Shown here: piece after piece, positions 7,726 through 15,544 of the stretch
Layout of the letters: each line of letters starts with the position of its first letter
Position numbering within the stretch: the first letter of the stretch is position 1
Assembly: GCA_012839925.1 (NCBI GenBank)
Contig: DUMJ01000015.1
Location: 1 to 34,424 of the forward strand
DNA from: a bacterium
Lineage (GTDB): Bacteria > DUMJ01
DNA: 34,424 nt
Direction of reading: 5' to 3'
The notes under the pieces: model-generated
The model's input: the letters and a program-made list of their open reading frames with translations, nothing else
Told to the model about the DNA's origin: nothing
Databases searched by the model: none
Position numbers and translations under genes: made by a program

Positions 7726-9069
7726 ATGGAACAGATATCAGAAATGTCAACAATATGGAATAGCTTACTTGAAGAGCTGGAACCTGTTTTAAGCCCGGCC
7801 AGTTTTGAGACCTGGCTTAAAACGGCAAGATTGATAGAAATCAGAGATAACAGCGCACTTATAGGTGTGCCAAATACGTTTGCCAAGGAATGGCTGGAGA
7901 CCAGATTATTTCCTACTTTAAAGAGCACACTATCTGCTCTTGCTGGAAAGAGTATTGATGTAAGAATCATTGTGGATGATACCCTTATAGAGAGAGAACC
8001 TGTTATAGAGGTAAAAAATGAGCAGAGAGAGCAGACCACCCCACAGCTAAATAACAGATATATATTTGATACTTTTGTGGTGGGAAGCGGAAACAGGATG
8101 GCTCATGCAGCTGCGCTTGCTGTAGCTGAAAATCCAGGTAAGGCATATAATCCTCTCTTTATATATGGAGGAGTTGGTCTGGGTAAAACACACCTGATGC
8201 AGGCGATAGGACATTATATAATTGCCAAGAAGAGAGGGCTGAAGGTTGTCTATATATCATCAGAAAGCTTTACAAATGAGCTTATAAACTCTATAAGAGA
8301 CCATACAACAGTGGAGTTTAGAGGAAAATATAGAAGTATAGACCTTCTCCTGATAGATGATATACATTTTTTAGCAGGGAAGGAAACCACCCAGGAAGAG
8401 TTCTTCCACACATTTAATGCGCTGTATGAGGCAGGTAAACAGATAGTTATATCCAGTGATCGTCCACCTAAAGAAATACCAACACTTGAAGAGAGACTTA
8501 TATCCCGATTCGAATGGGGATTGACAGTTGATATACAACCACCTGACCTGGAGACCAGGATAGCTATATTGAGGAAAAAAGCAGAACTGGACCTGATATC
8601 TGTACCTGATGAGGTTATAAACTTTATAGCCGAAAGGGTTGTATCAAATATCAGAGAGCTTGAAGGCGCACTTATAAAGGTTATAGCGTCCGCATCCCTG
8701 ACAAAAAGACCCATAACCCTTGAATTGGCTCAAGAGTGTCTGGCTCCTCTCTTTCTGAATGGTCAAGAGAAAAAGCACCCTGCTACTATCCCGGAGATAC
8801 AGAAGGTGGTAGCAGAATACTACGGGATAAGTATAGATGAAATAAGGGGACAGAGAAGAACAAGGGATTCAGTCTTTCCGAGGCAAGTAGCGATGTATAT
8901 ATCCAGAGAATTAACCAATGCTTCTCTGCCGGCTATCGGCAGAGAGTTTGGAGGGAGAGACCACTCTACCGTTATATATGCCTATGAAAAGATCAAAGAG
9001 ACAATGCGACAGGATTCAGAGGTCGCCAAAACTATCAATCAACTTATTAACAGGTTCATCAGGGTATAA
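7726..9069 (+). CDS. dnaA: Chromosomal replication initiator protein DnaA
   Basis: AAA+ initiator that binds DnaA boxes and opens oriC. The 447 residues show all four domains: domain I (WNSLLEELEPVLSPASFETWLK), a short domain II linker, domain III starting at NRYIFDTFVVGSGNRMAHAA with Walker A GGVGLGKT (148-155) and Walker B LLLIDDIHFL (from 207), and domain IV with REFGGRDHSTVIYA (D412, H413, S414, T415 reading box bases). The linker is compact. GGGAGG lies 6 bp before ATG 7726. An origin-like DnaA-box cluster follows directly, the standard dnaA-oriC-dnaN layout. Confidence 0.98.
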   Translation: MEQISEMSTIWNSLLEELEPVLSPASFETWLKTARLIEIRDNSALIGVPNTFAKEWLETRLFPTLKSTLSALAGKSIDVRIIVDDTLIEREPVIEVKNEQREQTTPQLNNRYIFDTFVVGSGNRMAHAAALAVAENPGKAYNPLFIYGGVGLGKTHLMQAIGHYIIAKKRGLKVVYISSESFTNELINSIRDHTTVEFRGKYRSIDLLLIDDIHFLAGKETTQEEFFHTFNALYEAGKQIVISSDRPPKEIPTLEERLISRFEWGLTVDIQPPDLETRIAILRKKAELDLISVPDEVINFIAERVVSNIRELEGALIKVIASASLTKRPITLELAQECLAPLFLNGQEKKHPATIPEIQKVVAEYYGISIDEIRGQRRTRDSVFPRQVAMYISRELTNASLPAIGREFGGRDHSTVIYAYEKIKETMRQDSEVAKTINQLINRFIRV

Positions 9070-9275
9070 TTTGTGGAATCTGTGGATAGTTAAACCCTGT
9101 TATGTGGAAATTGTTGATAACCTGTGGAAAACTAACAACTTATCCACAGGTTTATCCACAGGATGCAATCCCAAAAATAAAACAATATACGAATTTATCC
9201 ACAGAACTAACCGACCTACTACTGTTACTAATCTTTTAAAAGATATTAGAAGTATATATTAGTAAATTAACAGGA
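9070..9275. other. oriC: Chromosomal replication origin oriC (DnaA-box cluster, DnaA-trios, unwinding region)
   Basis: The dnaA-dnaN gap holds three perfect DnaA boxes TTATCCACA at 9140-9148, 9152-9160 and 9195-9203 (all plus). Near-matches on the minus strand are TGTGGATAG 9081-9089, TGTGGAAAT 9103-9111, TGTTGATAA 9112-9120 and TGTGGAAAA 9123-9131. The minus-strand boxes lie left and the plus-strand boxes right, so they face each other. Twelve bases after the last box is CTACTACTGTTACTA (9216-9230), the complement of a 3'-GAT-type DnaA-trio run. Then comes an AT-rich unwinding stretch with the palindrome ATCTTTTAAAAGAT (9231-9244). This is the expected basal unwinding layout. Confidence 0.92.
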
Positions 9276-9283
9276 GGAGACAT

Positions 9284-10366
9284 ATGAAATTTTTATGTAA
9301 CAGGAAAGAACTGGAAAAGATGCTTACGATAATCTCCAAGGTGATACCACCTAGGAGTACAAAGGAAGGTTTAAATTCTCTCCTTATAAAAACAGAACCA
9401 CCGGATAGATTATATTTTTATGCCACCAATATAGAGATGAGTATAGAGGCAGTTTTAAACTGTAATACCGATGAATCCCAGAGTTTTCTTGTCTCTGCTA
9501 AGTTATTCAAGGATATTATAGACAGCCTCAGTACCGATTCAGTAGCTGGACTTATAGAAGATAAAACATTCGATATCATCGCTGGAGAGACCGTATATCA
9601 TATACCTACTCAAAATATAATAGATTTTCCTGTACCAGAAGAATTCATACCTGAAAGGGAGATACATATAAATTCAGAGATGCTCAGGTCGGCTGTAAAA
9701 AAGGTTTTACCATTCGTTGATAAGACCAGTATAAGACCTGTACTATCCGGAGTATTCATAGACCCCAGGGAAGATGAAGTTCGACTGGTAGCTACAGATG
9801 CAAATAGACTGGCGGTTAAAAAGATCTCTATGGAGAATATAGGGAGCAGTGTTATACTACCGGCACTCAGTTTGGAGACATTTACCTCTGCAGATCTGGA
9901 TGAGGAGATAGGTATGGGCTTTGGTAATTCTAAAGTGAGACTTAAAAGCAGCAATATAAGTCTCACCACTTCTATTATAGACGGGACATTCCCTCAGTAT
10001 GAGAGGGTTATACCTGAAGAGTTTATCACATCTATCAGGGTAGAGCGAGATGTACTCAGAGAAGCTATAAAAAGAGTCTTACCCATATCAAGGGAGGAAG
10101 ATTATGCGGTTAAGTTTGCTATAAAGAGTAGAAAACTTATTTTAAACGCCAGGTCTCCTATAGGGGTTGTCTTTGACGAACTGGATATTGAGACTGAGGG
10201 GGAAGATATAGAGATTATCTTCTCAGCTAACTATATCACCGATTTTCTATCGGTCGGGGATGGTATATTAAATATTAAGATATCTGGTGAGAAAGATCCC
10301 GCCATTTTCACATTCGATAATGACCCTGATTTTATATATGTGACGATGCCAATGGAGTCAGAATGA
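9284..10366 (+). CDS. dnaN: DNA polymerase III beta subunit (sliding clamp)
   Basis: Ring-shaped clamp that tethers the replicative polymerase. The 360 residues match the family (360-380) and the start MKFLCNRKELEKMLTIISKVIPPRST is typical. Recognisable are LSGVFID (middle domain), LVATDANRLAVKK, and the closing PDFIYVTMPM, the usual YVIMPM-type end before a short extra tail. The ATG follows AGGAGGA at 9272-9278. It overlaps the next gene by 4 bp (ATGA), so the replication genes downstream are translationally coupled. Confidence 0.97.
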   Translation: MKFLCNRKELEKMLTIISKVIPPRSTKEGLNSLLIKTEPPDRLYFYATNIEMSIEAVLNCNTDESQSFLVSAKLFKDIIDSLSTDSVAGLIEDKTFDIIAGETVYHIPTQNIIDFPVPEEFIPEREIHINSEMLRSAVKKVLPFVDKTSIRPVLSGVFIDPREDEVRLVATDANRLAVKKISMENIGSSVILPALSLETFTSADLDEEIGMGFGNSKVRLKSSNISLTTSIIDGTFPQYERVIPEEFITSIRVERDVLREAIKRVLPISREEDYAVKFAIKSRKLILNARSPIGVVFDELDIETEGEDIEIIFSANYITDFLSVGDGILNIKISGEKDPAIFTFDNDPDFIYVTMPMESE

Positions 10367-10578
10367 AGGAGGTTTATATACTCACAGAGACCATAACATT
10401 GAGCCAGTTTTTAAAATGGGCGGGTATAGCTCAAACGGGAGGAGAGGCTAAGTTACTGATCCAGCAAGGGGGAGTAACTGTAAATAATAAGGTTGAGACA
10501 CAGAGAGGTAGAAAACTCAGAGAGAATGATATAATATCTGTTCAGGGTCAGGGAGAGTTTATTGTTAAGAGAAAGTAG
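10363..10578 (+). CDS. S4-domain RNA-binding protein (YaaA/YbcJ type)
   Basis: A 71-residue protein made of one S4 domain: TLSQFLKWAGIAQTGGEAKLLIQQGGVTVNN, ending VQGQGEFIVKRK. In Bacillus subtilis the same-place gene yaaA (later named rlbA) lies between dnaN and recF, and relatives act on ribosome assembly. The gene overlaps dnaN by 4 bp and is separated from recF by 2 bp. Its conserved location supports the call; the RNA target is unknown. Confidence 0.93.
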   Translation: MKEVYILTETITLSQFLKWAGIAQTGGEAKLLIQQGGVTVNNKVETQRGRKLRENDIISVQGQGEFIVKRK

Positions 10579-10580
10579 AT

Positions 10581-11663
10581 ATGATACTTGATTCGATAGA
10601 GCTTCTCTCTTTCAGGAATTTTTCACATCTAATGGCGAGTTTTAATCCAAATTTTAATATATTTATAGGTCCAAATGGTGCGGGAAAGACAAACCTTCTG
10701 GAGGCTATATATCTCTTGTCAAACGGTGAACTGAAGAGGGGTAAGAGAGAGATTGAAGCTATAAAGTGGAACGACCCATTTACCTGGATTAGAGGAGAAG
10801 TAGAATATGAGAATGGAAGGCTTATGAAACTTGTAACCCAGATAAGAATTGAGGGGGGGAAGGACTTCTCTATAAATGGTAAGATAGTCTCCCTCCGTAG
10901 ATATCTGGGTTCCTTCCCTACAGTCTCTATATTTGATGATGATCAGGATATAATCACCGGAGGACCTGATAGGAGGAGGAAATTCCTGGATGATTTTGTT
11001 ATAAGTATAGACCCTGAGTATTATTCTATACTGAATAGCTATAAGGGTATCCTTACCAGGAGGAATAAAGTATTAAGGACTAAAAATACAGATAAGAAAC
11101 TGTTAGAAGCTCTCACCGAATTATTGCTGGATTATGGAGAGAAGATAATAGCAAGCAGATATAATGCAGTATCTGTCTATAATAGATATCTCGACAGGGA
11201 AGTGAAAAAATTCAGTCTGGAGATAAGGGTGGAAATCCCATCTTTTAAAGAAGATATTCAAAAGAGTATTCAATTTTACAGGGATAGATTTAATCTATTT
11301 AGACGTAAAGAAGAGACCATCGGTATAACCCTTATTGGACCACACAGAGAGGATATAATAATAAGGATAAATGGTAAGGATAGCAGGAGTTTTGCCTCTA
11401 ATGGAGAGATACAGATAATACTCTTTCTTTTAAAGGTTGCCCAGTTTGAAATTATAAGGGAAACTAAGGGTTATAAACCGGTATTCCTGATAGATGAATT
11501 CTTAGGTAGACTTGATGATAAGAATAGCAGACTTATTATGGATTTAATAGAAGAGAAATCTCCACAGATTTTTACCACCATGCTCTTTAAAAGAGTTGTT
11601 GGTAAGAGTGGTTCAATTTTTACCATAGATAATGGAGAGATTATAGATGAAGAAGCTTTCTAA
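10581..11663 (+). CDS. recF: DNA replication and repair protein RecF
   Basis: SMC-like ATPase that works with RecO and RecR to load RecA at gaps. The 360 residues fit. It shows LLSFRNFSHL, Walker A GPNGAGKT (30-37) followed by NLLEAIYLLS, the D-x-x-x-RR-x-FLD segment (PDRRRKFLDDFV), LIGPHRED, and Walker B VFLIDEFLGRLD. The usual signature LSxGQ is replaced by ASNGEIQIILFLLKVAQ, close enough to the RecF form (S-x-GEQR) but with isoleucine after E-x-Q order changed. The start is 2 bp after the S4 gene stop; the 3' end overlaps the next gene by 17 bp. Confidence 0.95.
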   Translation: MILDSIELLSFRNFSHLMASFNPNFNIFIGPNGAGKTNLLEAIYLLSNGELKRGKREIEAIKWNDPFTWIRGEVEYENGRLMKLVTQIRIEGGKDFSINGKIVSLRRYLGSFPTVSIFDDDQDIITGGPDRRRKFLDDFVISIDPEYYSILNSYKGILTRRNKVLRTKNTDKKLLEALTELLLDYGEKIIASRYNAVSVYNRYLDREVKKFSLEIRVEIPSFKEDIQKSIQFYRDRFNLFRRKEETIGITLIGPHREDIIIRINGKDSRSFASNGEIQIILFLLKVAQFEIIRETKGYKPVFLIDEFLGRLDDKNSRLIMDLIEEKSPQIFTTMLFKRVVGKSGSIFTIDNGEIIDEEAF

Positions 11664-12066
11664 TGTCTTATTGGAGTTACCACTGCGCAGGTTTTTTATT
11701 CTCCCCATAGCGTGGAATAAGATTGTCGGTAAAGAGGTGGCAAGATTTGCTCATGTGACGTACTATAAGGATGGAGTGCTATATATAGGTGTTCCGGCAG
11801 CTGTCTGGGCTAATGAGCTTTCTACCCACTCACCAAAGATTATAGAAGAGATGAGTAAAGAGACGGGTATACCTATTACCGAGATAAGGTTCAGGGTATA
11901 CCCGTTTTATATCAGAGAAGAAAAGGAATTAAACCTAGATGAACTTACTGAGGAGGATAAGAAATATATAGATTCTATAGTGGCAAATGTAAAGTATGAA
12001 AGGATAAGAGAGTCCTTATTTAAAATAATAGGGTATCACATCTTAAGAACAAGACACGGTATATAA
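11647..12066 (+). CDS. DUF721/DciA-like protein
   Basis: A 139-residue protein with the DUF721 pattern: a W-x-x-IVG-x-x-VA segment (WNKIVGKEVARFAH), then DGVLYIGVPAAVWANEL, then a helix and TEIRFRVYP. DciA, the founding functional member, loads the DnaB helicase in bacteria lacking DnaC/DnaI. A gene of this family after recF is a standard origin arrangement. The ATG at 11647 lies inside the recF 3' end with GGAGAG about 8 bp upstream, so translation is coupled to recF. The C-terminal third (EEKELNLDELTEEDKKYID) is acidic and not recognised. The helicase-loader role is inferred from family and position. Confidence 0.85.
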   Translation: MKKLSNVLLELPLRRFFILPIAWNKIVGKEVARFAHVTYYKDGVLYIGVPAAVWANELSTHSPKIIEEMSKETGIPITEIRFRVYPFYIREEKELNLDELTEEDKKYIDSIVANVKYERIRESLFKIIGYHILRTRHGI

Positions 12067-12077
12067 CTCTCTGTTCT

Positions 12078-12920
12078 TTATCCCTTCATACCTGTAGTGG
12101 CTATGCCTTCAGTAAGATATTTTTGGAAAAAGATAAATATAAGGAGGACCGGCATTAGCGATAGTACCGACATGGCAAATACTGCTCCCCAGTTAGTTAT
12201 AGTGGTTGGATCTGCAAAATTCTTTAATGCCAGAGATACCGTATACAGGGTAGCCTGATTTAGGTAGAGCAGAGGTCCCAGAAAGTCATCCCAGGTCCAG
12301 TAGAATGAGAAGAGACTGGCAGTAATCAGTGCCGGTTTTATTAAGGGTAAGATAATCCACCAGAAGATTCCAATCCTTCCAGCCCCGTCTATCTCTGCAG
12401 ATTCGTCCAATTCCAGTGGCAATCCTCTGATAAATTGTATTATAAGAAAGATAAAGAATGCAGAACCGAAAAATTTTGGAACGATTAAGGGGTAGAATGT
12501 GTTAATCCAGTTCAGGGTATTAAACATTATATACTGAGGGATTATCTGAACCTGGAATGGTAACATTAATGTTATCATCATAGCTGTAAACCATAGATCT
12601 TTTCCTTTGAACGGTATCCTAGCAAATCCATATGCTACAATTGCAGAGGAGATTACTGTACCTATGGTGCCTATGCCAGCTACTATAAATGAGTTTTTAA
12701 AGAATGTTGCAAAGCTTACGTTTCCAAACCCCTTCCATCCCTCTATATAGTTTTCCACCGTAAACTTTGGAGGTATAAGAGTTCCCATTGTGGTAAATAT
12801 ATCTGCATTCTCTTTAAATGAACTACTTATCATCCATAAAAGAGGATAGATCATTATGATCCCCAATATAAATGTAGCTATATGATAGATAATATTCTGT
12901 CTTTTAGCCTTTTTTGCCAT
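12078..12920 (-). CDS. Sugar ABC transporter permease, MalG type (cluster 1)
   Basis: Inner-membrane subunit of a CUT1 carbohydrate importer, 280 residues with six predicted helices. The N-terminus reads IYPLLWMISSSFKEN, and the EAA loop is ELDESAEIDGAGRIGIFWW at about 165-185. The C-terminal GIATTGMKG is typical for MalG-like proteins. It starts 8 bp after the partner permease gene and ends 11 bp from the convergent DUF721-like gene. No ATPase gene is in the unit, so a shared MsmX/MalK-like ATPase elsewhere must supply energy. The sugar is unknown. Confidence 0.93.
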   Translation of the reverse strand: MAKKAKRQNIIYHIATFILGIIMIYPLLWMISSSFKENADIFTTMGTLIPPKFTVENYIEGWKGFGNVSFATFFKNSFIVAGIGTIGTVISSAIVAYGFARIPFKGKDLWFTAMMITLMLPFQVQIIPQYIMFNTLNWINTFYPLIVPKFFGSAFFIFLIIQFIRGLPLELDESAEIDGAGRIGIFWWIILPLIKPALITASLFSFYWTWDDFLGPLLYLNQATLYTVSLALKNFADPTTITNWGAVFAMSVLSLMPVLLIFIFFQKYLTEGIATTGMKG

Positions 12921-12928
12921 TTTACCTC

Positions 12929-13819
12929 CTATTTACCCTCTTCTGATTCGTAGTACACCCAGAATCTGGATGATTTAAATGCCAGTGCAGTGAAGAATGC
13001 TATTATCATAAGCAATACCCATGCCATAGCAGATGCATATCCCATCTCGAAACTCTGGAAAGCCTTTTGATAGAGATATAGTGAATAAAATAGGGTGGTA
13101 TCTAATGGTCCACCTGAGGTTATTATATATGCCTGTGTAAATACCATAAAGCCATTAATTATCTGCATTATAAGGTTGAATAAGATTACAGGGCTTAGCA
13201 TTGGAAGAGTGATTTTTATAAACTGATCCCATCCTTTAGCTCCATCTATGGATGCTGCTTCATAGAGAGAATCGGGGATCTGTTTTAATCCTGCCAGAAA
13301 GATCAGCATAGGGGAACCAAACTGCCATACAGCCAGTATTATAAGTGTCCAGATAGCGGTACTGGGATTACCCAACCAGTTTAACCCCTTAATCCCCATC
13401 ATCCCTAATATAAAGTTTATCAGCCCTTCTGAACCGAATACCTGTCTCCAAACGACGGCAACCGCTACACTCCCTCCTATAAGTGATGGTAGATAATAAA
13501 TCCCTCTGTACAGACCTGCTAACCTTGTCGAAGGTTTTAATAACATTGCCACCAGAAGTGCAAATATCAGCCTCAGAGGGACTGCTGTAAAAACGTAATA
13601 GAATGTTGCTTTTAAGGAGTTATGATACCTGGTATCTTCTAATAGACGAAACCAATTGTCAATTCCAATCCATCGTGGAGGAGAAAGGACGTCATATCTG
13701 GTGAAAGCAAGGATGAACGATGCTATTATTGGAAATAGTGTAAATATAAAAAAGCCTATAAGCCAGGGACTTATAAACAGATAACCCATGACATTATTAT
13801 ATCTTTCTCTTTTATTCAT
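12929..13819 (-). CDS. Sugar ABC transporter permease, MalF/UgpA type (cluster 1)
   Basis: Partner membrane subunit, 296 residues, six predicted helices beginning at YLFISPWLIGFFIFTLFPII. The EAA loop reads YEAASIDGAKGWDQFIKITL near residue 186. Typical family segments are YLPSLIGGSVAVAVVW and ITSGGPLDTTLFYSLYLYQ. It follows the binding-protein gene after a 76-bp gap containing a strong hairpin, a design that often lowers permease output relative to receptor. Members of this family import oligosaccharides, glycerol-phosphate and similar; the substrate is not readable. Confidence 0.93.
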   Translation of the reverse strand: MNKRERYNNVMGYLFISPWLIGFFIFTLFPIIASFILAFTRYDVLSPPRWIGIDNWFRLLEDTRYHNSLKATFYYVFTAVPLRLIFALLVAMLLKPSTRLAGLYRGIYYLPSLIGGSVAVAVVWRQVFGSEGLINFILGMMGIKGLNWLGNPSTAIWTLIILAVWQFGSPMLIFLAGLKQIPDSLYEAASIDGAKGWDQFIKITLPMLSPVILFNLIMQIINGFMVFTQAYIITSGGPLDTTLFYSLYLYQKAFQSFEMGYASAMAWVLLMIIAFFTALAFKSSRFWVYYESEEGK

Positions 13820-13851
13820 CTTTTATTCATTCACCTTCTCGGTTGATGTTT

Positions 13852-13880
13852 ACCCCCAGTAGAGGTCATCTACTGGGGGT
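13852..13880 (-). promoter_or_regulatory. Intra-operon hairpin between binding-protein and permease genes (cluster 1)
   Basis: A perfect 12-bp inverted repeat, ACCCCCAGTAGA (13852-13863) with its complement (13869-13880) and a 5-base loop. In the direction of transcription (minus) it is followed by AAACATCAAC, not a T-run, so it is more likely an mRNA 3'-end stabiliser or attenuating stem than an intrinsic terminator. Confidence 0.7.
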
Positions 13881-13895
13881 TTGTTTTACAGGTTT

Positions 13896-15185
13896 TTATC
13901 TCTGCTGTAATATCTTGGTTACTTTATCTCTAAATTCTACAGCTGCCTTATCCGGAGTTATTCTCCCATAAAGAATCTGTTCTACAATTGGGTTCCATAC
14001 GTTATTTACCACATCGGTAGCTCCAGGTGGGTCTGGTGGTGGAATAGGAAGACTATTCTTTTCAGCCAGGCTTACAAAGTTAAACATCTCTCTCTGGGAT
14101 GATCCCAGAAACGGGAGTAGAGACTTTTGTATCTTCGATGATATTGGAACCCCTCTTTCAGCAAGTAATACCTTATTAGCCTCTAGAGAATTTGTAAAGA
14201 AGTCTATGAACATGGCAGCTTCTTTCGGATGTTTAGACTGAGAAGTTACGGAGAAAAATTGTGAAGCCTTTAAGTAGTTGGCAGGTTTAGCGTTAGGAAT
14301 AGGGGCTCTGGGCATCAGTGCAAATCTTAATGGACGTTCTTTTGCCGCTTTGGATACTGCAACAATCTGGTTACTCCAGAGTAATCCCATTGCAGACTTT
14401 TGAGTAACTATAAACATATCTTCTACACCAAGTGTCCCTCTGGCTATGTCGGTTTCTATTGATGGTATAGCGCCTTTACTTTGCAAGTCTAATAATAGAT
14501 TAAACCAGTCTACAAATAGCTTATCATCTTTGTAACCTATTGACTTTCCATCTTCAGAGTATAACCAGTAACCATGTGACATTAGCCATACCTTGAATAC
14601 CTGTGCATCCGCTTTTGTTATCGCTTCTGCTCCATATATACCTAATTTGTTCTTCAATCTTGTAGCTATCTCTCTAAAATCATTCCATGTCCAGCCTACT
14701 TTAGGAAAAGGTATTCCTGCCTTCTTGAATAGTTCCGGATCATATAACATTCCCAGAGAATTTGTCCCCAGATTTATACCGTAGACCTTTCCGCCTATTT
14801 TCCCGGGAGATATCTGGTTTTCTGCCACACTTGAGAGATCTATTATCCCCTTAGATATGTATTCATCCAGAGGTAACACCAGACCTCGAGTAGCCCATTC
14901 TGATAGATATGCATAATCATGCTGTATTACATCGGGGAGATTCTTCCCCGCTGCCTGGGTATTGAGCTTCGTCCAGTAATCATTCCATGCAGTATATTCA
15001 GGGTAGATTTTTATATTTGGATACTTTTTCTCAAATAATTCAATAGCTTTGAGCGTCCTGTTATGCCTGTCCTGCGATCCCCACCATGCCACCCTCAGAG
15101 ATATCTTCTCCTGAGCTGGTAAAATTGTAGAAAAGACGGTTAGACACATCAACAAAACCAAGATTCCAGAAACCCACTTATGCAT
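13896..15185 (-). CDS. Sugar ABC transporter substrate-binding protein (cluster 1)
   Basis: Exported receptor of the CUT1 (COG1653) class, 429 residues. The signal peptide spans about 1-25 (LPAQ followed by EKISLRVAWWGSQ), without a lipobox cysteine. Family segments include LFEKKYPNIKIYPEY, NTQAAGKNLPDVIQHDYAYLSEWATRG cut here into its core AAGKNLPDVIQ, and SKHPKEAAMFIDFFTNS. It is the first gene of the unit, with a near-perfect promoter 47 bp upstream and AGGAGG before ATG 15185. It is clearly different in sequence from the second receptor at 19016, so a different ligand is likely. Confidence 0.94.
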   Translation of the reverse strand: MHKWVSGILVLLMCLTVFSTILPAQEKISLRVAWWGSQDRHNRTLKAIELFEKKYPNIKIYPEYTAWNDYWTKLNTQAAGKNLPDVIQHDYAYLSEWATRGLVLPLDEYISKGIIDLSSVAENQISPGKIGGKVYGINLGTNSLGMLYDPELFKKAGIPFPKVGWTWNDFREIATRLKNKLGIYGAEAITKADAQVFKVWLMSHGYWLYSEDGKSIGYKDDKLFVDWFNLLLDLQSKGAIPSIETDIARGTLGVEDMFIVTQKSAMGLLWSNQIVAVSKAAKERPLRFALMPRAPIPNAKPANYLKASQFFSVTSQSKHPKEAAMFIDFFTNSLEANKVLLAERGVPISSKIQKSLLPFLGSSQREMFNFVSLAEKNSLPIPPPDPPGATDVVNNVWNPIVEQILYGRITPDKAAVEFRDKVTKILQQR

Positions 15186-15238
15186 ACAACACCTCCTAGT
15201 GTTTTATTTTATGAAACATTGTTAATGGAATCGCCTAT

Positions 15239-15267
15239 ATTATAACTATATACTCATTCACTGTCAA
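15239..15267 (-). promoter_or_regulatory. Consensus promoter of sugar transporter cluster 1
   Basis: On the minus strand TTGACA (15262-15267) and TATAAT (15239-15244) are both perfect with a 17-bp spacer. The start point would be near 15232, giving a leader of about 47 nt. Such strength suggests high basal expression or strict control by a repressor; a loose CATTAACAATG dyad lies just downstream of the start point. Confidence 0.85.
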
Positions 15268-15337
15268 TATTTTTGTGTTATCGTTCTGTGATATTGTCAT
15301 AGGTAAATAGTTCTGACCTATTCCCCTCTCCCACCTC

Positions 15338-15368
15338 TATCCTCCCCCGAGATGAGGGCGGGAGGATA
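15338..15368. repeat. Bulged hairpin in the 15186-15544 intergenic region
   Basis: TATCCTCCC (15338-15346) and GGGAGGATA (15360-15368) pair, with two more C-G pairs past a bulged C. It lies between two divergent genes, so it terminates neither. It may be part of a small non-coding element together with the palindrome at 15403. Confidence 0.45.
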
Positions 15369-15402
15369 AAGGCATGGGATTATTATTATAAAAGACGAAA
15401 TT

Positions 15403-15430
15403 GTAGGGGCAATTCATGAATTGCCCCTAC
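15403..15430. repeat. Perfect 28-bp palindrome (candidate dispersed repeat / MITE core)
   Basis: A perfect palindrome centred at 15416/15417 with outer half GTAGGGGCAATTCA. GC-rich flanks with an AATTCATGAATT core are a shape I know, from general memory, from dispersed intergenic repeats in many bacteria. This 359-bp gap otherwise holds the cluster 1 promoter, the hairpin at 15338 and the lysE-like promoter; no gene is seen in it. Confidence 0.7.
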
Positions 15431-15513
15431 GGGATACAGCTCATATGTTTTATTTCCTTCCCCTGACATTTTCACAGACTATTGACATATTTTTATCCTG
15501 TCCTGGAGCTTTA

Positions 15514-15522
15514 TGATATAAT
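15514..15522 (+). promoter_or_regulatory. Extended -10 promoter of the LysE-type gene
   Basis: TGATATAAT lies about 22 bp before the ATG. A perfect TTGACA is present at 15482-15487 but 29 bp away, too far to serve this -10. The start point would be at about 15529, leaving a leader of about 16 nt with weak GAGATGG. Confidence 0.6.
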
Positions 15523-15544
15523 TTTAATATAAAAGAGATGGATT

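Noticed and set aside
7632..8039. Minus-strand open frame over the dnaA start
   Set aside because: Ser/Leu-rich antisense shadow of dnaA with no ribosome site.
8918..9262. Plus-strand open frame across the dnaA end and oriC
   Set aside because: It is a shadow frame of dnaA that continues through DnaA boxes; no ribosome site or family signal.
12045..12078. AAGAACA/TGTTCTT as terminator between convergent genes
   Set aside because: Only 7 bp with a 20-base loop that overlaps the DUF721-like coding end.
13852..13880. Intrinsic terminator after the cluster 1 receptor
   Set aside because: No T-run in the direction of transcription; treated as a stabilising hairpin.
15482..15487. TTGACA as -35 of the LysE-type gene
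   Set aside because: It is 29 bp from the -10, outside the 16-18 bp range.
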